From the NCBI GenBank assembly GCA_025457805.1, contig JALOTR010000241.1:1-5492 (forward strand): a stretch of 5,492 nt of DNA. Reading direction: 5' to 3'. This DNA comes from Akkermansiaceae bacterium. GTDB lineage: Bacteria > Verrucomicrobiota > Verrucomicrobiia > Verrucomicrobiales > Akkermansiaceae. Position 1 is the stretch's first letter. Every line of letters starts with the position of its first letter. The notes under the pieces were generated by a model. The model saw only the letters and a list, made by a program, of their open reading frames with translations. It made no database searches and was not told the origin of the DNA. This document shows positions 1 to 5,492 of this stretch, in pieces. Made by a program: the position numbers and the translations under genes.

Positions 1-139
1 TTCTCTTTTTGCTAGTTTTAATGGTTTTGCCGTTTTCTTTGGGGCCATTCTGATATCCCAAGGTCCGCGGCAGATGATAAATCCCCTTCCCCGCTCCGGT
101 AAGTCTTCCATCTCCAAACCATTTCAATTCCTCGAACCC

Positions 140-2863
140 ATGCGTTCCCGATATCTTCTGCTGCCTGCCATCCTTTCGTTTCAGGTAATCGATGCCCACC
201 CGCTCGAAATCCGCTTCGACACACCGCCACCCATGAAGTCCAAGGGCGGCAGCGGGAATTTCATGGGCGATGCCGCGCAGTTTCCCTCTTCCAGTTGGGA
301 AAGCCATGCCCAACCGCTCGGCAATGGCCGGCTCGGTGCGATGGTCTTCGGAAATCCCTTCAAGGAACGCATCCAATTCAATGACTCCAGCCTCTGGACC
401 GGCGGCGCGAATCCTTCCGGTGGATATGAACTTGAGGAATTCGGAAGTTATCAGAACTTCGGTGATATCTTCATCGAAATGGAATCCGGTGCAACCAATG
501 CCGAGACCGCAGCCGAGCCTATCTGCCCCAGCGGCCATCAGACCGCGGATTCCGAAACCATCAACGCCGCACAGGACGGCAATCCCAACACCAAATGGTG
601 CATGGAACATGGCGGCAAGGATGTCATTTGGCAGGTCGATCTTGGCAAGGCTCAAGCCATCGGTGGATATGCGTTTGTTTCCGCCAACGATGTCCCGGCA
701 CGCGATCCACGCGATTGGAAGTTTGAAGGCTCAGCCGATGCCACAAGCTGGACCACCTTGGATTATCACGTTGCAGGACAACCATTCGAGAAACGCGGAG
801 AAACCCGTTCATTTCCCCTCACTCAAAAGCAGGCCTTCCGCCATTACCGCTTCGTCTTCAAGCCCGCCGCAGACGCAACCCACTTCCAGGTTGCGGAGAT
901 TTCCCTCAACGGTGTGAAACTTGGGGAAAACCAAGTACCAGCGCCGGATGCATTTTCACGCACACTCGATCTCGCCAATGCCACCCATCTTACCACCTGG
1001 AAACAAGGTGGAGTCACATTCTCCCGCGAGGTCATTGTAAGCCATCCGGATCAGGTCATCGCCATCCATATCACTGCGGATCAACCCGGCAAAGTCAACG
1101 GCCTGCTCCGCCTTGCAGGTGCCCACAAGGAAACCACCACGGCTCCATCCCACAGCATTTCCTTCAAAGGCACGCTCAGCAACGGACTCCGCAAGGCCGC
1201 CCGCGCCGTGGTCTCCACCGATGGCGGGAAAACCGAAGTTTCCGGCGATGGCATCCGTTTCTCCGGCAATTCCGCCACCATCCTCGTCGCCGCTGCCACC
1301 GATTACGCGCTCGATGCGGCGAAGAACTTCCGCAGCGGCATAGATCCCGAACAAACCATCGACGCACAACTCAAAGCCGCATCCAGAAAGAACTACGATG
1401 CCCTTCGTACTTCGCACATTGCGGACTTCCAGAAGATCATGGGCCGTGTGGACCTTGACCTCGGAGCAGCCCCCGAAGGCAAATCGATCACGGCCCGACT
1501 GGATGCCTACAAAAAGGGCGGCGCGGATCCGCATCTTGAAGCGCTGATGTTCCAGTATGGCCGCTATCTTCTTCTCTCCTCATCGCGCGGGTTCCTTCCA
1601 GCGAATCTTCAGGGCTTGTGGAACGACAGCAACAAACCAGCCTGGTATGCGGATTATCATACCAACATCAACATCCAGATGAACTACTGGCTCGCCGAGC
1701 AGGCCAATCTATCAGAATGCGCGCTGCCGCTTTTCGATTGGACCGTTGCGATGATACCCGGCAGCCGTGAGGCCACTGTGAAAGCCTTCGGTGATAAAAC
1801 CCCGGGTTGGACGATGCGCACCTCCGTGAACATCTACGGCGGCAATGGCTGGCAATGGAATCTCCCCGCCTCCGCATGGATCGCCCAACATTTCTGGGAG
1901 CACTATGCATTCACGGGAGATAAAAAATTCCTCGCGGAAACCGCATGGCCGGTGTTTGCGGATGTTTCGGAATTCTGGCTCGATCATCTCAAGGAAAAGG
2001 ATGGCAAACTGATTGTTCCCAAAGGTTGGTCGCCCGAGCACGGACCGCGTGAAGACGGTGTGGCCCATGACCAGCAGATCGTCTGGGACCTCTTCACCAA
2101 CACTCTCGATGCCGCCAAGGTCCTCGGGAAAAACGATGCGCTGGTGCAGAAGATTTCCTCGGCACGTGAAAAACTGTTAGGCCCGCAGATCGGATCCTGG
2201 GGACAAATCATGGAATGGACCACCGAGCGGCCCGAGCTTGAGAAATCCGGACATCGCCACACCTCGCATCTGTTCGGTCTGCATCCGGGACGTCAGTTCA
2301 CCCTTCACGGCACGCCGGATCTTGCGAAGGCGGCTGCCATTTCGCTGGAAGCGCGCGGCACATCCGGCGATTCGCGGCGTTCGTGGACCTGGCCATGGCG
2401 CACCGCCATGTGGGCGCGCCTCGGCCGGCCCGACAAGGCGGGCGAAATGATCCGCGGTCTCTTGGTTCACAACACGCTGCCCAATCTTTTCACCACCCAC
2501 CCGCCCTTTCAGATCGATGGCAACTTCGGAATCACCGCAGGGATTTGTGAAACATTGCTCCAATCCCACGCCGGTGAAATTTCCATTCTCCCTGCCGTGC
2601 CGCCAGCCTGGAAAGATGGCAGTATCAAAGGCCTAAAAGCCCGCGGCGGCTTCGAGGTGGATGCCACATGGAAAAATGCAAATCTCACCACGGCGGAACT
2701 CCGCTCGTTGTTAGGTCAACCCGCTGTCCTCCGCCTCCAAGGAACCCCCGCCAGCATCAACGTAACGGAGAAAGAAGGCCGCAGCATCGAGCTCAAACCC
2801 ACCGCAGATGGCACCTTCCGTTTTCCGACCAAAGCGGGAGTGAGTTATCAGATCCGGTTTTGA
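140..2863 (+). CDS. Secreted GH95 alpha-L-fucosidase with inserted F5/8 type C domain
   Basis: Glycoside hydrolase family 95 enzyme (inverting exo-alpha-L-fucosidase), 907 aa from this start. Residues 1-19 look like a Sec signal peptide ([14 protein letters not shown], possible cut after VIDA), so it should act in the periplasm or outside the cell. The N-terminal beta-sandwich carries [13 protein letters not shown] (59-71) and [13 protein letters not shown] (77-89). It is interrupted at about 115-265 by a discoidin-like module ([23 protein letters not shown]) and resumes at about 271. The (alpha/alpha)6 barrel has [38 protein letters not shown] and FQIDGNFG. By alignment from memory with Bifidobacterium AfcA, E633 is the acid and N509/N511 with D793 form the base system. 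H507 matches the His of fucosidases rather than the Thr of the known GH95 alpha-L-galactosidase. A C-terminal beta-domain follows. Start choice: ATG 140 sits directly before the signal peptide but lacks a clear ribosome site. ATG 74 (929 aa) has a weak AAGG at 60-63, and the frame stays open to the left edge. A poor promoter candidate is TTGCCG (27-32) with TGATAT (51-56). Exact fucosyl substrate is unknown. Confidence 0.93.
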   Translation: MRSRYLLLPAILSFQVIDAHPLEIRFDTPPPMKSKGGSGNFMGDAAQFPSSSWESHAQPLGNGRLGAMVFGNPFKERIQFNDSSLWTGGANPSGGYELEEFGSYQNFGDIFIEMESGATNAETAAEPICPSGHQTADSETINAAQDGNPNTKWCMEHGGKDVIWQVDLGKAQAIGGYAFVSANDVPARDPRDWKFEGSADATSWTTLDYHVAGQPFEKRGETRSFPLTQKQAFRHYRFVFKPAADATHFQVAEISLNGVKLGENQVPAPDAFSRTLDLANATHLTTWKQGGVTFSREVIVSHPDQVIAIHITADQPGKVNGLLRLAGAHKETTTAPSHSISFKGTLSNGLRKAARAVVSTDGGKTEVSGDGIRFSGNSATILVAAATDYALDAAKNFRSGIDPEQTIDAQLKAASRKNYDALRTSHIADFQKIMGRVDLDLGAAPEGKSITARLDAYKKGGADPHLEALMFQYGRYLLLSSSRGFLPANLQGLWNDSNKPAWYADYHTNINIQMNYWLAEQANLSECALPLFDWTVAMIPGSREATVKAFGDKTPGWTMRTSVNIYGGNGWQWNLPASAWIAQHFWEHYAFTGDKKFLAETAWPVFADVSEFWLDHLKEKDGKLIVPKGWSPEHGPREDGVAHDQQIVWDLFTNTLDAAKVLGKNDALVQKISSAREKLLGPQIGSWGQIMEWTTERPELEKSGHRHTSHLFGLHPGRQFTLHGTPDLAKAAAISLEARGTSGDSRRSWTWPWRTAMWARLGRPDKAGEMIRGLLVHNTLPNLFTTHPPFQIDGNFGITAGICETLLQSHAGEISILPAVPPAWKDGSIKGLKARGGFEVDATWKNANLTTAELRSLLGQPAVLRLQGTPASINVTEKEGRSIELKPTADGTFRFPTKAGVSYQIRF

Positions 2864-2873
2864 AGATGGTCAT

Positions 2874-2899
2874 AACTCACGCTGATGGCAGTGTGAGTT
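2874..2899. terminator. Hairpin at convergent gene junction, likely bidirectional terminator
   Basis: AACTCACGCTG (2874-2884) pairs with CAGTGTGAGTT (2889-2899) as an 11-bp stem with one G-T wobble and an ATGG loop. It starts 10 bases after the fucosidase stop and covers the last codons and stop of the histidine kinase on the other strand. Only three T's flank it on the plus strand (2898-2900) and no real T-run flanks it on the minus strand, so it is not a canonical intrinsic terminator. It could instead block 3' exonuclease or help a Rho-dependent stop. The same bases can pair differently: GTGAGTTAT (2840-2848) is a perfect 9-bp complement of ATAACTCAC (2872-2880), which would exclude the first stem. 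The pairing is seen directly; the terminator role is inferred from position. Confidence 0.5.
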
Positions 2900-4229
2900 T
2901 GAATGCGTTCAAGCCATCGTCCGTGGGATGATAACTGATATCTCCGCCATGGGCGCGGGCGAGTTCACGGGCGATGTTGAGGCCCAGCCCGTGGCCGCGG
3001 ATGTTTTCTCCCACGCTTTTCCCGCGCCGGAACCGCTCGAAGATGGTCTCGCGATCTTCCAAGGGAATCAGCGGACCGCTGTTGGCCACTGTGAGCGTCG
3101 AGGTCCTTCCATCACTGCTCCCCATGAGCCGAATCAATCCGGGATCGGGTGTGTATTTCGCAGCGTTTTCCACAAGGTTCTGAAGGATCAGTCGAATCCG
3201 TCGCGGATCGGCGCGGGCGGGGATCGTGGGATCAATAGAAGTCTCCAAAGAAATCGGCCGATCTGTTAGAAGAACTTCAAGATCATCGCGCGCGCCGCCG
3301 ATGAGTGGATTGAGGTCGATGGTTTCCTCCTCAAGCTGAAGGCGTCCAGCATCCGCTTGGGCGAGCAACAGCAGATCCTCGATCAGTGCGGTCAGGCGGC
3401 GGGTCTGCTGCCGCAGGCCTTGGATGGCTTGAAGTTGCTCGGGATCCAAACCGGGCGAAGCGGCAAGGGTGTCGAGCCCGTTGCGCAGGATAGTGATTGG
3501 TGTTTTCAATTGATGCGATGCATCGGCAGAGAAGCGCGTGGCGGTTTGATAGGATACTTGGAGCCGATCAAAGGTATGATTGAGGACCTGGGTGAGCCGG
3601 CTGATTTCATCTTTCGCCATGGGGATGGGCAGGCGTTCGGATGGGTGATGGGCGCTGATGTTTTCCGCTGCTGCGGTGATCGCCGCGACCGGAGCGACGG
3701 CACGGCGACCCAGCCAAAGCCCTCCAAGGAAAACCACCACCGCCACAAATGGCACGGATATGGTGAAGCCTAACAAAAGATCCTTTTGAAATCTCTCGAT
3801 CGCTCCAAGGCGTGTGCCGATCCGGATCAGGTAAGGGCCCTCGCGGACTGTGACGATGCGGCAGTTTCTGTCGAAAAGCTTTTGGGTTTCCGCTCCCTCA
3901 ATTTCGTCCGTGATCGTCTTGCCCCGCAGATTGGGGGATTGATAGAGGATTTGGGCTTCGGGCCCTTCGACAATCAAATAGCGACCACGAAGGGACAATG
4001 GAATGAACTTGGCCCCGAGCGGCCGGCGCGGATCGATGGGCGCGCCACGAAAGTTTTGGAGGTCTCGCACGAGTTCCCGCGCGTCGTTTTCCAAAACCTC
4101 ATCGAGCTGCCGGATCTGATGATAACGAACCACCGGGATGACCACGGCGGCACCGGTGATGAGCGCGAGGATGGTGATGAATGCGGCATAAATGCCGACC
4201 TTCACCTTGAGTGAGCCACGACTTATCAC
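2877..4229 (-). CDS. Membrane sensor histidine kinase, CusS/QseC-like
   Basis: Sensor kinase of a two-component system, 450 aa, in the inner membrane. Transmembrane helices lie at about 11-34 and 152-174 and bound a periplasmic sensor region of about 115 residues that I cannot assign to a ligand. A HAMP linker follows (about 175-228). The dimerisation domain has FSADASHQLKTPIT with H239 as the phosphoacceptor. The ATPase domain has an N box (LVENAAKY, N355), a G1 box written VANSGPLIP, an F box (FERFRRG) and a G2 box (GHGLGLNIA). The G1 box has Asn and Leu where DxGxG kinases have Asp and the second Gly. The heavy-metal sensor kinase group (CusS, CopS, CzcS) has a similar NxG form, and the HAMP-to-H-box stretch also resembles that group. 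The GTG start overlaps the upstream regulator's TGA by four bases, implying translational coupling, so the two proteins are almost certainly partners. Metal sensing is only suggested by subgroup likeness; the signal is unknown. Confidence 0.95.
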   Translation of the reverse strand: MISRGSLKVKVGIYAAFITILALITGAAVVIPVVRYHQIRQLDEVLENDARELVRDLQNFRGAPIDPRRPLGAKFIPLSLRGRYLIVEGPEAQILYQSPNLRGKTITDEIEGAETQKLFDRNCRIVTVREGPYLIRIGTRLGAIERFQKDLLLGFTISVPFVAVVVFLGGLWLGRRAVAPVAAITAAAENISAHHPSERLPIPMAKDEISRLTQVLNHTFDRLQVSYQTATRFSADASHQLKTPITILRNGLDTLAASPGLDPEQLQAIQGLRQQTRRLTALIEDLLLLAQADAGRLQLEEETIDLNPLIGGARDDLEVLLTDRPISLETSIDPTIPARADPRRIRLILQNLVENAAKYTPDPGLIRLMGSSDGRTSTLTVANSGPLIPLEDRETIFERFRRGKSVGENIRGHGLGLNIARELARAHGGDISYHPTDDGLNAFKLTLPSA

Positions 4230-4900
4230 GGTGCCTTCATCACGTAGCCGACGCCGCGCACCGTGGCAATGACCGACTCGTTTCCAGGTGCGTCGAGTTT
4301 CTTGCGGAGCCGCATGATGAAGATTTCCACGGTGCGGGTATCATATTCGTGTTCGCGTTCCCAGATGCGTTCGCAAATTTCATCGCGGGAAAATGTGCGT
4401 CCCGGCTCATGCATGAAAATCTGGAGGACCTCGAACTCCCGCGGAGAAAGCTCTACCCGCTCGCCGTTGCGGGTGACGCGGTGTTTGGTGATGTCCATCG
4501 AGAGATTTCCCACGTGAAGCAAAGTTTGGTGTTCCACGGTTCCGCTGCGCCTGCCGAGGGCATCCAGTCGTGCAAGCAATTCTTCGAGCGCGAAGGGTTT
4601 GGTGAGATAATCATCCGCTCCTGCCTTCAATCCCGCCACGCGATCCCCCACCTCCGAGCGGGCGGTGAGCATCAGCACGCGGAGCGGCAAGCCCGCCGCC
4701 CGAATCCGCGCCAGCACCTCGAAGCCGTCAAAGCCCGGCAGATTCACATCCAGCACCACGATGTCGTAGTGCTGTTTTCCCGCCAATTCCACCGCCCCCG
4801 GCCCATCCGAGGCGCGCGTCACCCCATGTCCCGCCTTCTCCAGAGCACGGGTCACTTGGGCTGCGATTTGCGGTTCGTCTTCGACGAGGAGAATGTCCAT
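4226..4900 (-). CDS. OmpR/PhoB-family response regulator
   Basis: Cytoplasmic DNA-binding response regulator, 224 aa, normal for the OmpR family. The receiver domain (about 1-117) begins MDILLVEDEP. E7/D8 form the acidic pocket, D51 in VVLDVNLPG is the phosphorylation site, T79 in MLTAR is the switch residue, and K101 in the TKPF motif is the conserved lysine. The C-terminal winged helix (about 128-224) has VELSPREFEVLQIF, the recognition-helix stretch TVEIFIMRLRKKL and the closing hairpin VRGVGYVMKAP. ATG at 4900 is chosen because the receiver strand begins there. A TTG at 4939 and an ATG at 4912 are in frame, but they would add a tail with no receiver homology. A purine-rich GATGGGATGGGGA lies just upstream and may serve as the ribosome site. 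It is first in the operon and overlaps the kinase start by four bases. CusR/QseB-like in sequence; target genes are unknown, but autoregulation is plausible given the direct repeat about 50 bases upstream. Confidence 0.96.
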   Translation of the reverse strand: MDILLVEDEPQIAAQVTRALEKAGHGVTRASDGPGAVELAGKQHYDIVVLDVNLPGFDGFEVLARIRAAGLPLRVLMLTARSEVGDRVAGLKAGADDYLTKPFALEELLARLDALGRRSGTVEHQTLLHVGNLSMDITKHRVTRNGERVELSPREFEVLQIFMHEPGRTFSRDEICERIWEREHEYDTRTVEIFIMRLRKKLDAPGNESVIATVRGVGYVMKAP

Positions 4901-4947
4901 GGCAATCCCCATCCCATCACGCCCCCAAACACCCGACAAGAGGGAGT

Positions 4948-4964
4948 TTCGTAACAGTTCGTTA
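4948..4964. promoter_or_regulatory. 10-bp-spaced direct repeat, candidate response-regulator operator
   Basis: TTCGTAA (4948-4954) recurs as TTCGTTA (4958-4964), six of seven bases identical with starts exactly ten bases apart. OmpR/PhoB-family dimers bind head-to-tail on direct repeats spaced about one helical turn, so this could be an autoregulatory site of the regulator whose start is 48 bases away. The repeat is visible in the sequence; the binding role is inference, and one short repeat can arise by chance. Confidence 0.3.
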
Positions 4965-4973
4965 GGATCAAGG

Positions 4974-5067
4974 GCATCCCATAATTATTTTCCAGACAAA
5001 CTGAGCTATCCGCGCTTGATGCATCCCATAATTATTTTCCAGACAAATTGAGTTATCCGCGCTTGAT
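4974..5067. repeat. Two tandem copies of a 47-bp repeat
   Basis: Copy 1 is 4974-5020 and copy 2 is 5021-5067, directly abutting. They match at 45 of 47 positions; both differences are C in copy 1 and T in copy 2 (5001/5048 and 5006/5053). Each starts GCATCCC, contains the palindrome ATAATTAT followed by TTCCAGACAAA, and ends CCGCGCTTGAT. Copy 1 is bracketed by ATCAAG (4967-4972) and CTTGAT (5015-5020), a 6-bp inverted pair. Read on the minus strand, copy 1 contains GGATAGCTCAGTT (5011-4999), which resembles the start of a tRNA D-arm. The array lies in the upstream region of the two-component operon. Function is unknown; it could be regulatory, a recent slippage duplication, or a member of a dispersed repeat family. 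Confidence 0.9.
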
Positions 5068-5100
5068 GTATTGATCATTATTATTTTCCAGAGAAATAAT
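5068..5100. repeat. Degenerate third copy of the 47-bp repeat, with hairpin
   Basis: The core ATTATTTTCCAGA of the upstream tandem repeat recurs here at 5080-5092, 49 bases after its place in copy 2, so the register has slipped by two bases. The flanks match poorly and the CCGCGCTTGAT end is not recognisable. Within this copy ATTATTT (5080-5086) pairs perfectly with AAATAAT (5094-5100) across a 7-base loop, a stem the two good copies cannot form. It is probably an older, decayed unit of the array. Confidence 0.55.
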
Positions 5101-5102
5101 CT

Positions 5103-5121
5103 ATAATCGAGTTGCGATTAT
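5103..5121. other. Perfect 7-bp AT-rich hairpin
   Basis: ATAATCG (5103-5109) and CGATTAT (5115-5121) pair perfectly around the loop AGTTG. The left arm overlaps a perfect TATAAT (5102-5107) on the plus strand. The symmetry could be an operator over a plus-strand -10 box, or simply a palindrome in AT-rich DNA. No T-run follows, so I do not call it a terminator. Confidence 0.35.
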
Positions 5122-5175
5122 GGGTGATTGAGCTGACTCAGTCTGAGAATCCGTCCCTGCGTGCCTGCTCGGGAC

Positions 5176-5204
5176 CGCTTAGCATCCAACGGAGGAGCTA
5201 AGTG
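5176..5204 (+). promoter_or_regulatory. Hairpin holding a Shine-Dalgarno-like GGAGGAG
   Basis: CGCTTAGC (5176-5183) pairs with GCTAAGTG (5197-5204), eight base pairs with one G-T wobble and a 13-base loop. The loop and stem edge contain GGAGGAG (5191-5197), the strongest ribosome-site-like string in this gap. An ATG follows at 5210, 12 bases after it, which is long for a ribosome site. GCTAA (5197-5201) can also pair with TTAGC at 5213-5217. If the right-edge plus frame is a gene, this could be its structured translation start; otherwise it is incidental. Confidence 0.25.
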
Positions 5205-5209
5205 AGCTG

Positions 5210-5492
5210 ATGTTAGCCGATATCAACAGTGAGGGTGGTGAAAGGGCTGACGGTTTTGAGAACAGTTTGCCCGAAAAACGAGGCTTGGGCACAGTAACCC
5301 CTTGGTTTTTGATTTTCAGCCATGCCTTGTTGCGATTTGGGAAGATTAACTCTCCAAATCAGGCGTTCTTGAGATCCCTCGCGCTCCACAATGTCCCGCC
5401 CGCCGCTGCCCCGGCTCCCTTGAACTTCCGCGCCCCCGTCTTCCGCTTCGGCCCGAATTTCTCCCGGCAACCCAGGAAAACCTCCTCCACAA
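5210..5492 (+). CDS. Possible partial gene running off right edge, unrecognised
   Basis: From ATG 5210 the frame stays open for 94 codons to the window end, preceded by an in-frame TAG at 5180 and a GGAGGAG 12 bases upstream. I recognise no domain. From about 5355 on, codons end mostly in C or G (for example the run LNFRAPVFRFGPNF), as in the real genes of this window, which supports coding. The first 40 or so codons do not share that bias, so the true start may be further in, perhaps a TTG near 5324-5327. It overlaps an open minus-strand frame; at most one of the two is likely real. Orientation away from the operon would make the AT-rich gap a divergent promoter region. Confidence 0.27.
   Translation, partial: MLADINSEGGERADGFENSLPEKRGLGTVTPWFLIFSHALLRFGKINSPNQAFLRSLALHNVPPAAAPAPLNFRAPVFRFGPNFSRQPRKTSST
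5213..5492 (-). CDS. Possible 3' end of a minus-strand gene, unrecognised
   Basis: This frame is open from the right edge to TAA at 5213-5215, 92 residues with no stop. The carboxyl end reads VLKTVSPFTTLTVDIG, and its last 35 or so codons look reasonably coding. The part toward the edge is Gly/Glu/Arg-rich (GSRGSGGRDIVERE) and looks like the reverse of a GC-rich coding strand. An internal ATG would give a 36-residue peptide starting MAENQKPRG. I see no recognised domain. It is the alternative to the overlapping plus frame, and both may be non-coding. Confidence 0.22.
   Translation of the reverse strand, partial: CGGGFPGLPGEIRAEAEDGGAEVQGSRGSGGRDIVEREGSQERLIWRVNLPKSQQGMAENQKPRGYCAQASFFGQTVLKTVSPFTTLTVDIG

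Larger units (their letters stand above)
4901..5209. other. AT-rich intergenic region with repeats and hairpins
   Basis: This gap of about 309 bases lies upstream of the regulator-kinase operon. From about 4975 to 5125 it is clearly more AT-rich than the flanking genes and holds tandem repeats and hairpins listed separately. I find no open frame that looks coding here and no complete tRNA. On the minus strand I could not place a convincing -35/-10 pair for the operon; TAATTAT (4987-4981) inside the first repeat is the best -10-like string but has no matching -35. On the plus strand there is a perfect TATAAT at 5102-5107, again without a good -35. The operon promoter must lie here or just upstream by position. 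Confidence 0.6.

Noticed and set aside
270..917. 215-residue plus-strand frame overlapping the discoidin insert
   Set aside because: Shifted frame of the GH95 gene; Pro/Ser/Arg-rich translation typical of a shadow. I checked whether the insert could be a frameshift artefact, but the main frame runs through it with clear F5/8C motifs.
956..1534. 192-residue minus-strand open frame within the fucosidase gene
   Set aside because: Entirely inside the GH95 coding sequence; Gly/Ala-rich translation without domain features, explained by codon bias of the sense strand.
4211..4954. 247-residue plus-strand open frame opposite the response regulator
   Set aside because: It lies antisense to a complete, motif-perfect response regulator and its translation has no recognisable domain; long antisense frames are common opposite GC-rich genes.
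4991..5020. Complete tRNA gene on the minus strand
   Set aside because: Only an acceptor-like strand and the start of a D-arm are present; no D-stem return, anticodon arm or T-arm follows.
4974..5100. CRISPR-like array
   Set aside because: The repeats abut with no unique spacers between them and the third copy is degenerate; no cas gene is present.
5137..5175. Riboswitch in the leader of the right-edge frame
   Set aside because: The short stems (GTCCC/GGGAC at 5153-5157 and 5171-5175, TCCGT/ACGGA at 5150-5154 and 5189-5193) match no riboswitch core that I know.
5184..5218. Integron attC site suggested by ATCCAAC and GTTAGCC
   Set aside because: The second element does not fit the GTTRRRY core, the spacing is far too short and no paired inner boxes are seen.

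Overview
This is a bacterial chromosomal window, moderately GC-rich, with three complete genes and one unresolved right-edge reading frame. A secreted, multidomain GH95 fucosidase next to a GTG/TGA-overlapped OmpR-type two-component pair, with weak Shine-Dalgarno use, would fit a polysaccharide-degrading bacterium such as a member of the Verrucomicrobiota or the wider PVC/Bacteroidota polysaccharide degraders. That placement is inference: no marker gene is present.

Layout. Bases 1-139 are the leader of the first gene. Bases 140-2863 (+) encode a GH95 alpha-L-fucosidase with a signal peptide and an F5/8 type C (discoidin-like) module inserted inside its N-terminal beta-sandwich. Its stop is 13 bp from the stop of a convergent two-gene operon on the minus strand, and a strong hairpin sits on this junction. 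The operon reads response regulator (4900-4226) then sensor histidine kinase (4229-2877), with a 4-base overlap. Bases 4901-5209 are an AT-rich, repeat-bearing regulatory gap. It holds a short direct repeat placed like an OmpR-family operator, two near-perfect 47-bp tandem repeats with a decayed third copy, and several small hairpins. From 5210 to the right edge two overlapping opposite frames are open, and neither is recognisable.

How the parts work together. The kinase and regulator form a complete phosphorelay of the CusS/CusR-like type, with all catalytic and phosphoacceptor residues present; the signal is unknown. The fucosidase would act in the periplasm or outside the cell, removing alpha-L-fucose from glycans, with the inserted module probably helping it bind glycan. 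The two units are convergent, so they do not share a promoter, and a regulatory link between them is only a guess from proximity. I see no transposase, CRISPR array, RNA gene or defence system. The items most worth a second look are the inserted domain, the 47-bp repeats with their tRNA-like motif, and the competing hairpins at the convergent junction.
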